Below are positions 16,871 through 27,900 of a DNA stretch of 64,000 nt, piece after piece. The position numbers and the translations under genes were made by a program. The stretch is from assembly GCF_025989125.1 (NCBI RefSeq), contig NZ_JAPDNR010000001.1, positions 8,482,087 through 8,546,086 of the forward strand, given 5' to 3'. The notes below the pieces were generated by a model, which was not told where the DNA came from, searched no databases, and saw only the letters and a list, made by a program, of their open reading frames with translations. How positions within the stretch are numbered: position 1 is the first letter of the stretch; each line of letters begins with the position of its first letter. The DNA is from Chitinophaga nivalis. Its GTDB lineage: Bacteria > Bacteroidota > Bacteroidia > Chitinophagales > Chitinophagaceae.

Positions 16871-19450
16871 TTACGCAGAATTACGGCCGGCATTGATAAT
16901 ACCGAAAGAACACCGCATGATCAGCTTCTCATAGGTTTCTCTGCCATGCCCGTTTCCGGGTTGTGCATCCAGTTCCCGGATTTTAGTCAGTGCATATTGC
17001 TGTACGGTTAACAGCGGCAGTACAATACGCTCCCGCATCTGGATAGACAGCTGGTCTATCGGGCTGGCGGCCATCAGTTCCGATTCTCCGCTCAGGCGGA
17101 GCAGGTATTTTCTGGTCAGTTCAAACTCCGCATAAATCATCTGCCATACTTCTCCGTACTGCGGATGTTTGGCCAGGTAGGCTGTCAGCGGGAAATAACT
17201 TTTTTTCATCGCCATTTCACAGTTGTCCAGGAGCGTGCGGAAAAACAGGGAATGCTGGTACAAATGCTGCAAAGCACTCCATTTACCCTGGGTTTCCAGC
17301 TGCTGTAAGGCACTGCCTACCCCATAATAGCCGGGTACATTCTGTTTCAGCTGACTCCAGGCGCCTACATAAGGTACTGCCCGGAGATCGTTGAGATTCA
17401 GTTTGGCAGATGCATTCCGCTTGCTCGGGCGGCTGCCGATATTGGCTTCCGCATAGTAGCGCAGCGGGCTGGCATGATCCAGGTAGGCCAGAAAATAAGG
17501 ATGATTCTTCAACTTATTATAAGCCTGATAGCCCGCATCTGCCAATGACTCCAGCAGATTCTCCTCTTCTGCGGACAGGGTGACCTCCCTGGAGGAAAAC
17601 AATTCGTTGCTGATACCCGCATGTATCAGCTGTTCCATATTGAACTGCGCCGCATCCACGGTCCCAAAGTTAGAGCTGATGGTTTGACCCTGAATGGTTT
17701 GCTGTATTTCTTTATTGGCAATGTTTCTGCCCATGGAAGCATAGAACTGGTGTGTTTTTCCACCGCCACGGGCCGGAGGGCCACCCCGGCCATCAAAAAA
17801 CACTACTTTGATATCGTATTTTTTGGAGATGGCCGTCAGTTCTTCTTTGGCTTTGTAGATACTCCAGTTGGCCATCAGGTAACCACCGTCTTTGGTACCG
17901 TCGGAGAAACCCAGCATGATGGTTTGTTTAAACTGCCGGCGACGCAGGTGCGCATGATACTCCGGATGGCGGTACAATGCTTCCATTACCCGGCCAGCAT
18001 GCCGTAAGTCATCGATGGTTTCAAAGAGCGGTACAATATCCACAGAGATGTCTTCTTTTTTCCAGCCGCCCAGCAGGAAGATGCCATATACTTCCAGCAC
18101 ATTCAGCACGCTGGTGCTGTGGCTGATGATATACCGGCTACACCCCTCCTCTCCGTTCTCGGCCTGTATCTGCCGGATAGCGCTTACCGTCTGCAGGGTG
18201 TCTTCATGCAATGGGTTCTCCAGCAGCGCCGGATCTATCGCGGCCTTTATCTGCAGCAGGGCTTCGATCTTCGCCTCATCGTTCAGCGATGCATAGTCTT
18301 TGGGCAATGCATTGGTTTTTGCTGCCACGTTTTCCAGTACGGCCGCATGTATGGAGCTATCCTGGCGGATATCCAGGGAGGCAAAGAATAAGCCGAACAC
18401 TTCTACTTTGCTGATCAGGTTATCTACCAGGTGTACAAATAGGCCGTTGTGTTCTGTAATTATTGTATTTCGTATAGCCGACAGCGTATCCAGTATTTCC
18501 TGTCGGCTGATATCAGCGGTATGCCCCGGTACGAAAAGGTTCCGTGACAACTTCGCTTCCAGGCCGGCCACTTCGTTGGCCACACCTTTGAAAGTAAGGC
18601 GGCGGCGCAGGTTCCGGACTTCCCGGAAATAACATTTCATGACGGCCGATCGTAGCGCAGCAGCTACCGCGATGGTGGTAGGCGCTGTTACGAACGGGTT
18701 ACCGTCGCGGTCTCCACCAGGCCAGAATCCCATGCGGATCACGGCATTATCGCTGCCGATAGCCCCCGGGAACTGTGCCCGGATAAAGCTGAGGATACGG
18801 CCGGCGGCCTGATAGAAAATATTTTCCAGGAACCATACCAGGCTAATCGCTTCATCGTATGGCGTAGGTTTTTCTTTTTTGAAGAAAGGTGTTTTGCCCA
18901 GCTGTTGCAGGTACATATTCACCTCCGCGGTGTTGTCTTCAATCAGGGCTTTGGAGAGATCATTGATAATACCCAGTACTTCTCCCGGATAAAACTGCGT
19001 AGGATGCGCGGTCAGCACCAGCCTTACGGAAAAGTCTTCCAGCTTCTGCTTTAATTTGTCCTGTACCTGTTCCTGTACTACCTCTGACTGCAGGTGCCGT
19101 AAGGTACCGGTACCCTGTAAATCGCGGATGTGGCGGAACGCCGCATCTTCCAGGGCATCAAACAGGACTACCTGTCTTTCTGCATACTGTACAAAGCGGA
19201 ATAACAGGTCTGTCCGCTGTTGTTCATCGCGAATCGTCGTATACTGTTCAAAAAAAGCATCTGTAATTTCCTGGGGACTGCCACCTTTGGCATAACCTTC
19301 TTCACAATGCAGGAGAAAGAGGGAAAGAAAGATACCTGTTTTTTCTACCCTGTGAAAAGGCAATGAGGTAAAGAGGCTATTATACAGCTGAAACTTTGTA
19401 CCAACAAGGTTTTTAAACTGTTGCAATGAATTATTAACCGGCGCTTCCAT
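16871..19450 (-). CDS. ppc: Phosphoenolpyruvate carboxylase
   Basis: An 859-residue enzyme that carboxylates phosphoenolpyruvate to oxaloacetate to refill the citric acid cycle. Signatures are the catalytic His in VLTAHPTQF near residue 148, GGDRDGNPFVTA near residue 247, and the glycine-rich loop FFDGRGGPPARGGGKTHQF near residue 558, in the form I expect for Bacteroidota. The C-terminus reads NAGRNSA rather than the more usual RNTG, a mild divergence at a position that contributes to the active site in studied enzymes. It is transcribed alone, between the tonB terminator and its own. Confidence 0.94.
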   Translation of the reverse strand: MEAPVNNSLQQFKNLVGTKFQLYNSLFTSLPFHRVEKTGIFLSLFLLHCEEGYAKGGSPQEITDAFFEQYTTIRDEQQRTDLLFRFVQYAERQVVLFDALEDAAFRHIRDLQGTGTLRHLQSEVVQEQVQDKLKQKLEDFSVRLVLTAHPTQFYPGEVLGIINDLSKALIEDNTAEVNMYLQQLGKTPFFKKEKPTPYDEAISLVWFLENIFYQAAGRILSFIRAQFPGAIGSDNAVIRMGFWPGGDRDGNPFVTAPTTIAVAAALRSAVMKCYFREVRNLRRRLTFKGVANEVAGLEAKLSRNLFVPGHTADISRQEILDTLSAIRNTIITEHNGLFVHLVDNLISKVEVFGLFFASLDIRQDSSIHAAVLENVAAKTNALPKDYASLNDEAKIEALLQIKAAIDPALLENPLHEDTLQTVSAIRQIQAENGEEGCSRYIISHSTSVLNVLEVYGIFLLGGWKKEDISVDIVPLFETIDDLRHAGRVMEALYRHPEYHAHLRRRQFKQTIMLGFSDGTKDGGYLMANWSIYKAKEELTAISKKYDIKVVFFDGRGGPPARGGGKTHQFYASMGRNIANKEIQQTIQGQTISSNFGTVDAAQFNMEQLIHAGISNELFSSREVTLSAEEENLLESLADAGYQAYNKLKNHPYFLAYLDHASPLRYYAEANIGSRPSKRNASAKLNLNDLRAVPYVGAWSQLKQNVPGYYGVGSALQQLETQGKWSALQHLYQHSLFFRTLLDNCEMAMKKSYFPLTAYLAKHPQYGEVWQMIYAEFELTRKYLLRLSGESELMAASPIDQLSIQMRERIVLPLLTVQQYALTKIRELDAQPGNGHGRETYEKLIMRCSFGIINAGRNSA

Positions 19451-19614
19451 ACTAAAATATCCATTTATAGTGCTGAAGAAGAGAACTAAGCGGCCGTTAA
19501 ATTAATAATTATTCCGATTAGTTGTTTATATATTAATCGCTTTATTTTTTGATTATTTTTTTACACAAACATGAAATCTTTGAATAATATCTAAAACAAT
19601 TACTATAAAAAATA

Positions 19615-19641
19615 GTCCCGGTTGCCGAAGCGAACCGGGAC
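19615..19641 (-). terminator. Intrinsic terminator of tonB
   Basis: GTCCCGGTT (19615-19623) pairs with AACCGGGAC (19633-19641), a 9-bp GC-rich stem. On the minus strand it is followed by TATTTTTTATAG. Confidence 0.8.
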
Positions 19642-19689
19642 CTGCATCAGGATTAAACGGCGAAACTTTAGGGGATAGGTATAGGGAGA

Positions 19690-20535
19690 TTATTCTCCCT
19701 GCAGATTAAATCTTATCGGGAGATTAAAAAACACAGCCACATTTTGTCCATTCTGGCGGCCGGGTCTCCATTTCGGCATACTGCGCACCACTCTGATCGC
19801 TTCTTCTTCCAGGCCACCACCCTTTACCTGTCCCGTTGTTTTCACATCCGTAATACTACCATCCCGGTTCACAACAAACTGTACGAATACAGTACCACCA
19901 ATACCGTTTTCCTGTGCCATGCCCGGATACCGGGTGTTACGTCCCAAATATTTGCCTAACTCCAATTCACCACCGGGAAACTCCGGCATTATTTCCACAA
20001 AGGTTACGGGCCTGGTATCATCTACTTTTGTTACCGGCGCAGTCACCACATCATGGCCGCCATGCACGGCCAGGTCACCATTTTCCACCCCGTTTATATC
20101 TCCCTCTGTATTTTCAAAACCAATGGCTTTACCCACTACATCTTTCATCTTGGGTGGTTCCTCGTCCGGCGACACGTTTTCGTCTGCCGTTACTACCGGT
20201 TTAGCAAAATCAATGGTAGGCGCCTGCACCGGCGGTAACGCAGCAGTTTGTGGCGGAGGTGGTAATACCGGCTCTGGTTCCGGCGTTTTTATATCATCCA
20301 GCTGAATGATTTTGTCGACGATGAATACAGGCCGCATGGTATTTTCTGCAGCCATCAGTTTATTATTCAGCACATAGCCACCTATGATGACCAATACGAT
20401 GGAAGCGGTGCCCATTATTGCATTCCGAACCCGTTTATCATAACGGCTGCGTAGTTCATAGGCCCCATAATCTTTATTCCTTCCTTCAAAGAGAATATCG
20501 AGGAAATCATTCCTCCGGAGAGTAGTTGAGTCCAT
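19690..20535 (-). CDS. TonB family energy transducer
   Basis: A 281-residue TonB protein. The cytoplasmic N-terminus (DFLDILFEGRNKDYGAYELR) is the form common in Bacteroidota TonB proteins. A single membrane segment around residues 35-55 is followed by a proline-rich periplasmic spacer (PEPEPVLPPPPQ), and the C-terminal 90 residues are the TonB_C domain, with FVVNRDGSITDVKTTG and RSMPKWRPGRQNGQ. It passes the proton motive force from ExbB/ExbD to outer-membrane receptors such as the SusC proteins nearby. The frame extends to 20586, but the ATG at 20535 matches the family start. It ends at a clear terminator. Confidence 0.9.
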   Translation of the reverse strand: MDSTTLRRNDFLDILFEGRNKDYGAYELRSRYDKRVRNAIMGTASIVLVIIGGYVLNNKLMAAENTMRPVFIVDKIIQLDDIKTPEPEPVLPPPPQTAALPPVQAPTIDFAKPVVTADENVSPDEEPPKMKDVVGKAIGFENTEGDINGVENGDLAVHGGHDVVTAPVTKVDDTRPVTFVEIMPEFPGGELELGKYLGRNTRYPGMAQENGIGGTVFVQFVVNRDGSITDVKTTGQVKGGGLEEEAIRVVRSMPKWRPGRQNGQNVAVFFNLPIRFNLQGE

Positions 20536-20659
20536 AGCAATTTGTTTTTTAATTAGATGTTTATGGAAAATATTTTCCATAAACATTTCTCTTCTTTTTT
20601 TTCCGGGCTATGGTTAACTAACGATCATGGGTATATGAAATCAACCGTATATAAAAAAG

Positions 20660-20685
20660 AAGTCCCGACACCTGGGTCGGGACTT
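20660..20685 (-). terminator. Intrinsic terminator of the sulfatase/SusCD operon
   Basis: AAGTCCCGAC (20660-20669) pairs with GTCGGGACTT (20676-20685), a 10-bp stem with a 6-base loop. On the minus strand TCTTTTTTATA follows. It marks the 3' end of the long minus-strand operon. Confidence 0.82.
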
Positions 20686-20766
20686 GCTGGCACTGGGGAC
20701 CTTACTTGAAAACAAGTGGTTCCTTCAATATAGATTAGGCTTTCCGAAAAATGTTGATACGTATAT

Positions 20767-21672
20767 TTATACGGCTACTCCTTCCGGAGTAATATCTTCT
20801 GTCAGTATGCGGGTCACCGCCACAGGCTTCGCCGGCGTTTCCGCCAGTTCGCTGCCTTCCTTCCGTGATTTAAACACCGGGTAAAATAGCTGTGCATACC
20901 ACTCCTCTTCCTGGTAATGTTCCAGGCCATATTGCTCCGGATATTTCCGGGTGATTTTAGCAGTACCGAAAATCACATCCCACAAGAAAAACATATTGCC
21001 ATAGTTACCCTGATAATGTCCTACTCCATCGCGGTCGTGTGCCGCATGATGTGCATGATGGGTAGCCGGCAAAGAAATCGTACGTTCCAATACCCATGCT
21101 ACCAGATGTAACCATTTATGCTCATACAATGGCTTATCCCAACGGATACTGGAATGCGCCATGGTGGTAATCAGACCTTTGATACCTCTTACTACCAGCG
21201 CCGGCAATCCCAGGCCCAGGTAGGTTAAGGTGATGGTGGCATAAATCTGCGGAAACAATACGGTATATATAAAATTCTGGCGGCTGGCCATGGCCATTCC
21301 CATATACGGCGCAGAATGATGGGTACGGTGAAACTTCCATAACCAGGGCACTTCATGATGCAAACGATGATACCAATATTGGGTGAGGTCATCTGATACT
21401 GCCAGCAGCAGTATACCCCATCCCAACGGCACCCAGCTGAATACATTCCGCAACTGCGGTATTACATTCGGCAACAACGTCAGCGCAAACCACGACACTA
21501 TAGCGGGCATGACTAAACGCCCCAGTAATATCGATGCCAGGTCCACTGCTTTATCTGTTGCTTTCCAGTTCCGGTATAACCCGAAGGAAAATTCCAGTAT
21601 CCCTGTCAATAACAGGATAGCCGTTAATCCCCAGCCATTCAGATGTGTAAAAACAAGTTTAATCGTCTCCAT
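20767..21672 (-). CDS. Sterol desaturase / fatty acid hydroxylase family membrane protein
   Basis: A 301-residue integral membrane di-iron oxygenase. The histidine boxes are HRLHHEVPWLWKFHRTHHS near residues 102-121 and HHAHHAAHD near residues 205-214, with four or so hydrophobic segments around them. The family hydroxylates or desaturates sterols, hopanoids, fatty acids or sphingoid bases; the substrate here is unknown. It is the last gene of the operon with the 40-residue protein, sulfatase, SusD, SusC and binding protein, 34 bases after the small gene. The context suggests it acts on a released organosulfate product or on membrane lipids during starvation (inference). Confidence 0.85.
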   Translation of the reverse strand: METIKLVFTHLNGWGLTAILLLTGILEFSFGLYRNWKATDKAVDLASILLGRLVMPAIVSWFALTLLPNVIPQLRNVFSWVPLGWGILLLAVSDDLTQYWYHRLHHEVPWLWKFHRTHHSAPYMGMAMASRQNFIYTVLFPQIYATITLTYLGLGLPALVVRGIKGLITTMAHSSIRWDKPLYEHKWLHLVAWVLERTISLPATHHAHHAAHDRDGVGHYQGNYGNMFFLWDVIFGTAKITRKYPEQYGLEHYQEEEWYAQLFYPVFKSRKEGSELAETPAKPVAVTRILTEDITPEGVAV

Positions 21673-21706
21673 AAAAATGATTATTTATATATTTTCACGG
21701 TCTTGT

Positions 21707-21829
21707 TTATGCATGATAAAATACTTTCAACAGCTGCAATGCCACCCACACAAACAGCAATGGTAACAGATAGAGTCCCACGCTGACAAAAAACTTCCTG
21801 ATAAGTAACCACAGATCCTGGCGTGTCAT
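21707..21829 (-). CDS. Small membrane protein, 40 residues
   Basis: A 40-codon frame with ATG start at 21829 and TAA stop at 21707-21709. It reads MTRQDLWLLIRKFFVSVGLY, then a hydrophobic run containing LLPLLFVWVALQLL, so it is one membrane-spanning helix with a charged N-terminus. It sits 19 bases after the sulfatase stop and 34 bases before the desaturase start, on the same strand and exactly filling the gap. That spacing argues for a real gene. It may be an accessory subunit of the desaturase (inference). Confidence 0.65.
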   Translation of the reverse strand: MTRQDLWLLIRKFFVSVGLYLLPLLFVWVALQLLKVFYHA

Positions 21830-21848
21830 ATATTTTTTTTAAGCGTGA

Positions 21849-23408
21849 TCAGATCGGGAAAGGATAAAGTGCCCCATCCACTTCCAATGCATAACTATAT
21901 CTGTTGGGCCAGACTGGCTGTTTGACCTGGCTTTCCCATTTCGCCAGGTCAGCTTTCAGTGCAGCCAGCTTATCCGGATACGTTGCAGACAAATCTTTTT
22001 GTTCTGCGATATCTTCTTTTACATTGTACAGAAAGGTCTGACGACTTCTTTCATTGACATATAATTTATAATCTCCTTTCAGTATGGCTTTTGAATAACC
22101 GCTACGCCAGTATAATACTTCATGAGGCGCAGCTGTTTGCCGGGCGCCTACAAAAGGCAGCAGGTTTACGCCATCGTACACCCGTTCTTTAGGCAACGCA
22201 ATGCCTGCGGCGGCGGCGGCAGTGGTGTAGATGTCCAGGTTGCTCACAGGCTGCCGGAACTCTTTTCCACCAGGCACTTTACCCGGATACACCACATAAA
22301 ACGGGATACGGATTCCGCCATCAAAATCGGAGAGTTTTCCACCTTTCAATGGTTTATTATCGGTAGCACGGGTGTAGGTAGCACCCCCATTATCGCTGGT
22401 AAAAAACAGGATGGTTTCGTCTTCCAGGTGCAACGCTTTCAACTGTTGCCGGATACGGCCTACTGCTCTGTCGAGCGCTGTAATCATGCCGTAGTACACC
22501 CTTTTGGTCGTATCCTTCACCTGCGGATACAAGTCAAAATCTTCCTGCTTTGCCTGGAACGGATCATGCGGTGCATTAAAAGGCAGGTATAATAAAAACG
22601 GCTGGTCTTTATTGGCCGTAATATATTGGATGGCTTCATCCGCCAGTTTATCGGTCAGGTATTGCTGTTCATTTACATCTTCATTATTTCTCACCAGGCG
22701 GTTAGACCCGTTACGATGCCAGGCGGCCACTTCACTCATTGCCCAGGGCAGGTGCCAGTCTACCACACCCGGTGTTTTTTCAGGCGCATACATGGTTAAA
22801 CCACTGTAGAAACCATAGTGATAATCGAAGCCACGTTGCCGTGGATAATAGCCTTCTTTTTCCCCCAGGTGCCATTTACCGATAATGGCGGTTTTGTAGC
22901 CCTGATCGTGAAACAGCTGACCAAGTGATATTTCTGTAGCGGGCAGTCCTTTCGGCAGTTTCTCAAATTCCGCTTCACTGATATCCAGTTTTTCGATGGT
23001 ACCATTCCTGTTCTGCAGGCGGGCAGCCAACGCCCGTTGCTGCGCGGCGGTTGTCTGTCCGCCATTCTGCGGCACCAGGTATTCAAAGCCGAAACGCTGC
23101 TGGTAACGGCCTGTCATCAATCCTGCCCGGGAAGGCGAGCAGATGGCAGCCGTACTGAAGGCATGGGTAAAACGGGTGCCTGCTTTACCCAACGCGTCTA
23201 TATTCGGGGTTTTAATAACCTCATTGCCGTAAGCATGCAAGTCACTGTATCCCAGGTCATCAGCCAGTATCACAATTACATTGGGGCGTCTTTTCGGAGG
23301 TGTTTTTTTATGCTCCGCCGGATTACTCCGTGTAGCCGCTGCCGTGATGAAACCAGTGGCCATCGTCAGCAACAATAAAGGTGTTTTAAAGGTAGCAAAT
23401 GAAACCAT
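21849..23408 (-). CDS. Sulfatase (formylglycine-dependent arylsulfatase family)
   Basis: A 519-residue exported sulfatase that cleaves organic sulfate esters. The active-site signature CSPSRAGLMTGRY near residue 90 contains the Cys that is converted to formylglycine. NVIVILADDLGYSD holds the N-terminal metal ligands, GKWHLG and SDNGGATY are further family motifs. A signal peptide covers the first 25 residues. The frame also opens at 23435, inside the end of susD; I prefer ATG 23408, 12 bases after the susD stop. It forms an operon with SusC/SusD. The substrate could be a sulfated glycan or a small sulfate ester; no glycoside hydrolase is in the operon, which favours sulfur scavenging over glycan use (inference). 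Confidence 0.92.
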   Translation of the reverse strand: MVSFATFKTPLLLLTMATGFITAAATRSNPAEHKKTPPKRRPNVIVILADDLGYSDLHAYGNEVIKTPNIDALGKAGTRFTHAFSTAAICSPSRAGLMTGRYQQRFGFEYLVPQNGGQTTAAQQRALAARLQNRNGTIEKLDISEAEFEKLPKGLPATEISLGQLFHDQGYKTAIIGKWHLGEKEGYYPRQRGFDYHYGFYSGLTMYAPEKTPGVVDWHLPWAMSEVAAWHRNGSNRLVRNNEDVNEQQYLTDKLADEAIQYITANKDQPFLLYLPFNAPHDPFQAKQEDFDLYPQVKDTTKRVYYGMITALDRAVGRIRQQLKALHLEDETILFFTSDNGGATYTRATDNKPLKGGKLSDFDGGIRIPFYVVYPGKVPGGKEFRQPVSNLDIYTTAAAAAGIALPKERVYDGVNLLPFVGARQTAAPHEVLYWRSGYSKAILKGDYKLYVNERSRQTFLYNVKEDIAEQKDLSATYPDKLAALKADLAKWESQVKQPVWPNRYSYALEVDGALYPFPI

Positions 23409-23419
23409 CGTCCTTGATT

Positions 23420-24901
23420 TTATTGATCCCACCACAGGCGGGGAGTTTGGTAATTGGAACCGGCCGGTGTATGATTGTTCAGCGACTGCTCCGATTGCGG
23501 ATATGGAAACCGCCGCGGAATAGCGCCATTCGGATTAAATCCATGGGTCGCATTACGTGCCGCCGGGATATCCGGATAACCTGTTCTTCTGTAATCCGTC
23601 CATGCTTCCGGCTGCAGAAACAAGGCGATATATTTCTGCGTGATCACAGTTTGCAGGTCTGTTGCCAGCGTACCGGTAAGCGTAGCTTTTGCCTGGATAT
23701 AAGCCTGTTGCCGGGCAGGTGTGGCGAAAGTATCTTCCGCATTGGTGATGACCTTTTCAAAAGAAGCGCGGATCGCCTCTTTCAACGCTGATTGCGCCAA
23801 AGGATCTGCCGGATTGATCAACAACCGGGCTTCCGCTTCCAGGAACTTTGCCTCTGCAAAACTGAGCAGAATCACCGGCGAAGTAGCTGTGCCGAAATAA
23901 GATCCGATCAGGGAATAGGCGCCCGGCACCCCTGCTATGCCTCCTCTATAGGCAGGCGAACCTGCCGGAAACGGTGTGGCAAAATAAGCGCGACGCGGGT
24001 CGGGCAATGCAGCTGCCGGTTGCGTAGCTGTGTCTTTCACCCCGTTACCATTCAGCAGGTTGACGAAAGCGGCTCCCAGCCCTATCCACCCCGGCCGGGT
24101 CGTATTCTGTTGATAAAATGGATTGGCATTGGTGGCAGCGGAACCGAAATTCAGTACTGCATCCTGCCGGGTGGTAGCAATACCGCGCCAGCTGCCGTTG
24201 TTATATAGCGCAGCCAATACATTACCGGCTGCTTTTATTTTATCCTGTTTGCTGAGGTGTATGGCATACCGGGCTTTTAAGGTCCAGGCAGCCGCCACCC
24301 ATTTTTTGGGGTCGCCGCTGAAGATGAGGTCATCGCTGGCAGGCAGCGCCCCCTGATTGCTGGCGGCAGGCTGTGATAACTCCTGTATAGCTGTATCCAG
24401 CTGCAGCTGCAAGGCCTGATAGATCTGCTCCTGCGGGTCATATACAGGAGCCGTTTGTGCTCTCAGCTGCAAAGCCTGAGCGTAGGGAATATCTCCGAAG
24501 AGATCCGTCAGTGTCCCAAATCCGTACGTCAGCAGGATCCGGGAGATGCCGGTGTAATAGGGTAGATTTTGTTGTTGTGCCTTCTGCTTTAACAGGTATA
24601 AATTTTCCAGGGAGTTGTAATAAAAATTAGTCCATACGGCATTAAATCTGCCGGGACCGGCCGTATAGTTATCATTGGCAGTGGCATCACCATTCGCGCC
24701 ACTCGCCTGCTGTATCACTGTACTGGTTATCAGGCCGGCATCAACTCCCAAACTAAATGACAGCGCCACTTCAGCTCCACTCAGTAAAGAGCTGACTGGT
24801 GCGTCAGATGAAGCGTTTGGATTGATATTAGTATCCGCCAGCCTGCAACCGGAAATCAACAGCATCGTTAGTAACCATATTTTATATTGGCAATATCTCA
24901 T
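23420..24901 (-). CDS. SusD/RagB-like outer-membrane lipoprotein
   Basis: A 493-residue surface lipoprotein. The signal peptide ends in a lipobox with Cys19 (LLISGC). SusD-like features are the start ADTNINPNAS, TPR-type helices, and the motif GDIPYAQALQ near residue 140; the C-terminal region includes AEARLLINPADPLA and EAWTDYRRTGYPDI. With the preceding SusC it forms a pair that binds a substrate at the cell surface and passes it through the receptor. The frame reaches 24931, but ATG 24901, 19 bases after the susC stop, gives the lipoprotein signal. Confidence 0.92.
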   Translation of the reverse strand: MRYCQYKIWLLTMLLISGCRLADTNINPNASSDAPVSSLLSGAEVALSFSLGVDAGLITSTVIQQASGANGDATANDNYTAGPGRFNAVWTNFYYNSLENLYLLKQKAQQQNLPYYTGISRILLTYGFGTLTDLFGDIPYAQALQLRAQTAPVYDPQEQIYQALQLQLDTAIQELSQPAASNQGALPASDDLIFSGDPKKWVAAAWTLKARYAIHLSKQDKIKAAGNVLAALYNNGSWRGIATTRQDAVLNFGSAATNANPFYQQNTTRPGWIGLGAAFVNLLNGNGVKDTATQPAAALPDPRRAYFATPFPAGSPAYRGGIAGVPGAYSLIGSYFGTATSPVILLSFAEAKFLEAEARLLINPADPLAQSALKEAIRASFEKVITNAEDTFATPARQQAYIQAKATLTGTLATDLQTVITQKYIALFLQPEAWTDYRRTGYPDIPAARNATHGFNPNGAIPRRFPYPQSEQSLNNHTPAGSNYQTPRLWWDQ

Positions 24902-24920
24902 ATATCCGTTACCGTTATCA

Positions 24921-27900
24921 TCAGAAAACAATATTTACTGCAGCGCCGTAGCTGCGTGTGTTGGGGGTCGTCCAGAAGTCTATCCCCGAAAAATTAGACA
25001 GCCCGTTACGCATACCCAGGTCCGGATCGCTGCCGGAATAGTTGGTAGCCAGCAGGAAATTGCGGCCGGTAAGCGTAAGACTGGCTTTTTGTATATGTGC
25101 CGGGCGGGTCCACCGTTCCGGCAACCGGTAAGTCAGGTTGATATCTTTCAGTTTTATCCAGTAGAGATTCTTTTCCACATACAGCCCGGGTATATCGAAC
25201 GTACGGCGGTACCAGTCCTGGCTTAATATAGCCGGAATAGTATTGGGGGTACCCTTGCTGGCAGTGATGCCTTCAAACACTGTGGTACTGCCCCGGTTTT
25301 CGGTAGACAGGTCTACGCCGTTAAATACCATCTGCAGCCGGGGGGCATTGAAAATATCGAATCCGTAGCGGGTATCCAGCAGGAAAGACAGCTGTACATT
25401 GCCCAGCTTGAACTCATTCCGCCAGCCGGCATTGAATTTAGGATTGGGGTCACCGATACGGGTAAACGCCGTATTCACGATCGGATAACCATAATTGGGG
25501 TTGGCTTTACCACCTGCGGTGGGGTTATCATCGATCAGCACTTCTCCTTGTTCATTTCGTTTCACATCCAGCCCGTAGAATACGCCGTAAGGCTGTCCTA
25601 CCATGGCGCGGGCTTCCATCCATACGCCTCCCAGACTTACACTGTTTAAGCCTTCTGCGAGTGCGGCGATGTTGCTGATATTTTTAGCAAAGAATAAGGT
25701 CGTATTCCATTCAAAGTATTTGCGGCGAATCACCTCCTGCTGCAGACTGGCTTCAATACCGCGGTTGACAATGACGCCCGCATTGCGGAGATCATATAGC
25801 GCGCCCGTACTGGCTGGCAGGGATACCGGAATGATCTGGTCGCGGCTCGTATTGTGGTAATACACCGCATCCAGGATGGTTTTATTTTTGAAGAAATGCA
25901 GCTCCGTGCCTACTTCCCAGGTCTGGATACGTTCCGGCTTCAATGCCGGATTACCCAGTACACCGGATAGCTCCCCTATCTGATTCCCTAAAGATAAACC
26001 CGGTTGATTATTGAACGGGAAGCTGATACTACTTTGTATCCAGCCGGATAAACGGGTAGGGTTATAGTAGGTTTGTAAAGCATAGGGATCTGCATCATTA
26101 CCTACTTCTGCGAAGGTAGCGCGTACCTTCCCGAAGTTGAGCACGCCCCAGTTCAGCGGGAGCGCTTCCGTAAACACCAGGCTGCTGCCTACAGAAGGAT
26201 AAAAGAAGGCATTACGGCCCTGCGGTAAGGTGGAAGTCCATTCGTTGCGGCCTGTCAGCTCCAGGAATAACCACTGTTTATAATCCAGTTTAATATCCCC
26301 GTAACCGGCTACCAGCTTTCGCCGGATGGTCTGATTAAAGGTAAGAGAAGTGGCCGCATTGGCAATATTAAAATTGCCGGGCACATTCAATCCATCGCCG
26401 CGGGTATTTACCTGGTTGCGCCAGGAGTTGTAGAAATTGTGTCCCAGTATAACGGTGAGGCCTATATTTTTTCCGAGCTGCCGTTGGGCAGACAGGATAA
26501 AGTCGGTATTAATATCTCTTCTTCCGTAATTCACATCGTTGATAGTACCGGTAGCTACGCCGGAGGAACCTCTGCTGAAGCCGCCTTTACGGACATCCGT
26601 ATAATTATCTATACCGGCACGGAAAGTAGCTCTCAGCCAGCTGCGTAGTTCATAACTGGCTTCTGCGAAACCGATAAAGCGGTTGGTCTGGTCTTTTTGC
26701 GGATTCATGTTGAGCGACCAGTAAGGGTTATCCCACCCCCTGCCGTTGGCATAGGAGCGGGAATCACCCCAGGGTTTGGCAGTAGTAGGCGGCAGTTTGT
26801 ACGCATCTTCCTGCCGCCAGGCATCGCTATGCCCGTTCGTGATGTCGAAGTTCGCCGGTGAGTTAATCAGGGAACGTACCACGTTGGTATTGAAGCCGCC
26901 CATGAGTGCACGGTTATTGGCTCCGGATTGTACGTAGTTGATACCTCCTGTTATCTTCAGCCGGTCAGTTACTGCATAATCCACATTCAACCGCACCGTT
27001 TGCCGGTAGAAATCGGTGGTGGGTATGATACCAGTCTGATAGAGATTTCCGTAGGATAAATAATATCCGGCGTTGCCGGTGTGGCCGTACGCGCTGATGT
27101 TATGGTCGCGTGTCCAGCCTTTCACAAAGAAGTTATCAATATTGTTGTACCGGTTCAATGGCTGGCCATTGGAAGCCGGATGGCTTTTTCCGACAATCTG
27201 TCCGTTTTTGTCGAACCGGCTGGGAATATTGCTATAGGTAAGGGTATCAATAAGGGCCCCCCAGTTCTCATCAGAACCAGGCAGGCCCGGTAATATGTAG
27301 GTTCCGTTCAATCCATTGGTAAAGGTTTGCTGCCGGGGTTGTACCCGTCTGTTGCGTTCATCCATGGTGATGCTGCCGGTATAACTCACCTGCCATTTAT
27401 CGTGGGTAAGCTGGCTGCCTCTTTTGGTACTGATAATCACGGCTCCGTTGGCAGCGCGGATGCCATACAGTGCAGCCGCAGCAGGGCCTTTTAATACAGT
27501 CAGGCTGGCTACATCTTCACTGTTGATATCGATGGCCCTGTTGGAAGGAGTAGCCAGGGATAAAGCGTTGGTAATGTTACCGAGGATGTCCTGTACTGAG
27601 TTATCTACCGGTACGCCATCCAGGATGAATAAAGGGGCATTGTTGCCCAGCAGGGAGCTGTTGCCGCGGATACGTACGGAAGCAGAGCCACCGGGAGATC
27701 CGCCGCTGTTACTGATTTGTACGCCTGGCACTTTGCCGCTGAGGGCTGCCACCACATTAGGTTCGCGGGAGTCTGTAAGGGTTTGGCCCTTTACTTCCCC
27801 TACACTATATCCTAAAGAGCGGGTAGTACTTTTGATACCTACTGCGGTTACTACTACTTCTGACAGTAACTGCCGGGTGCGCAGTGCAATTTCAGCCTGT

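Noticed and set aside
12015..19450. Horizontal transfer of the pentose phosphate and ppc block
   Set aside because: Gene order and composition look like ordinary core metabolism of this group.
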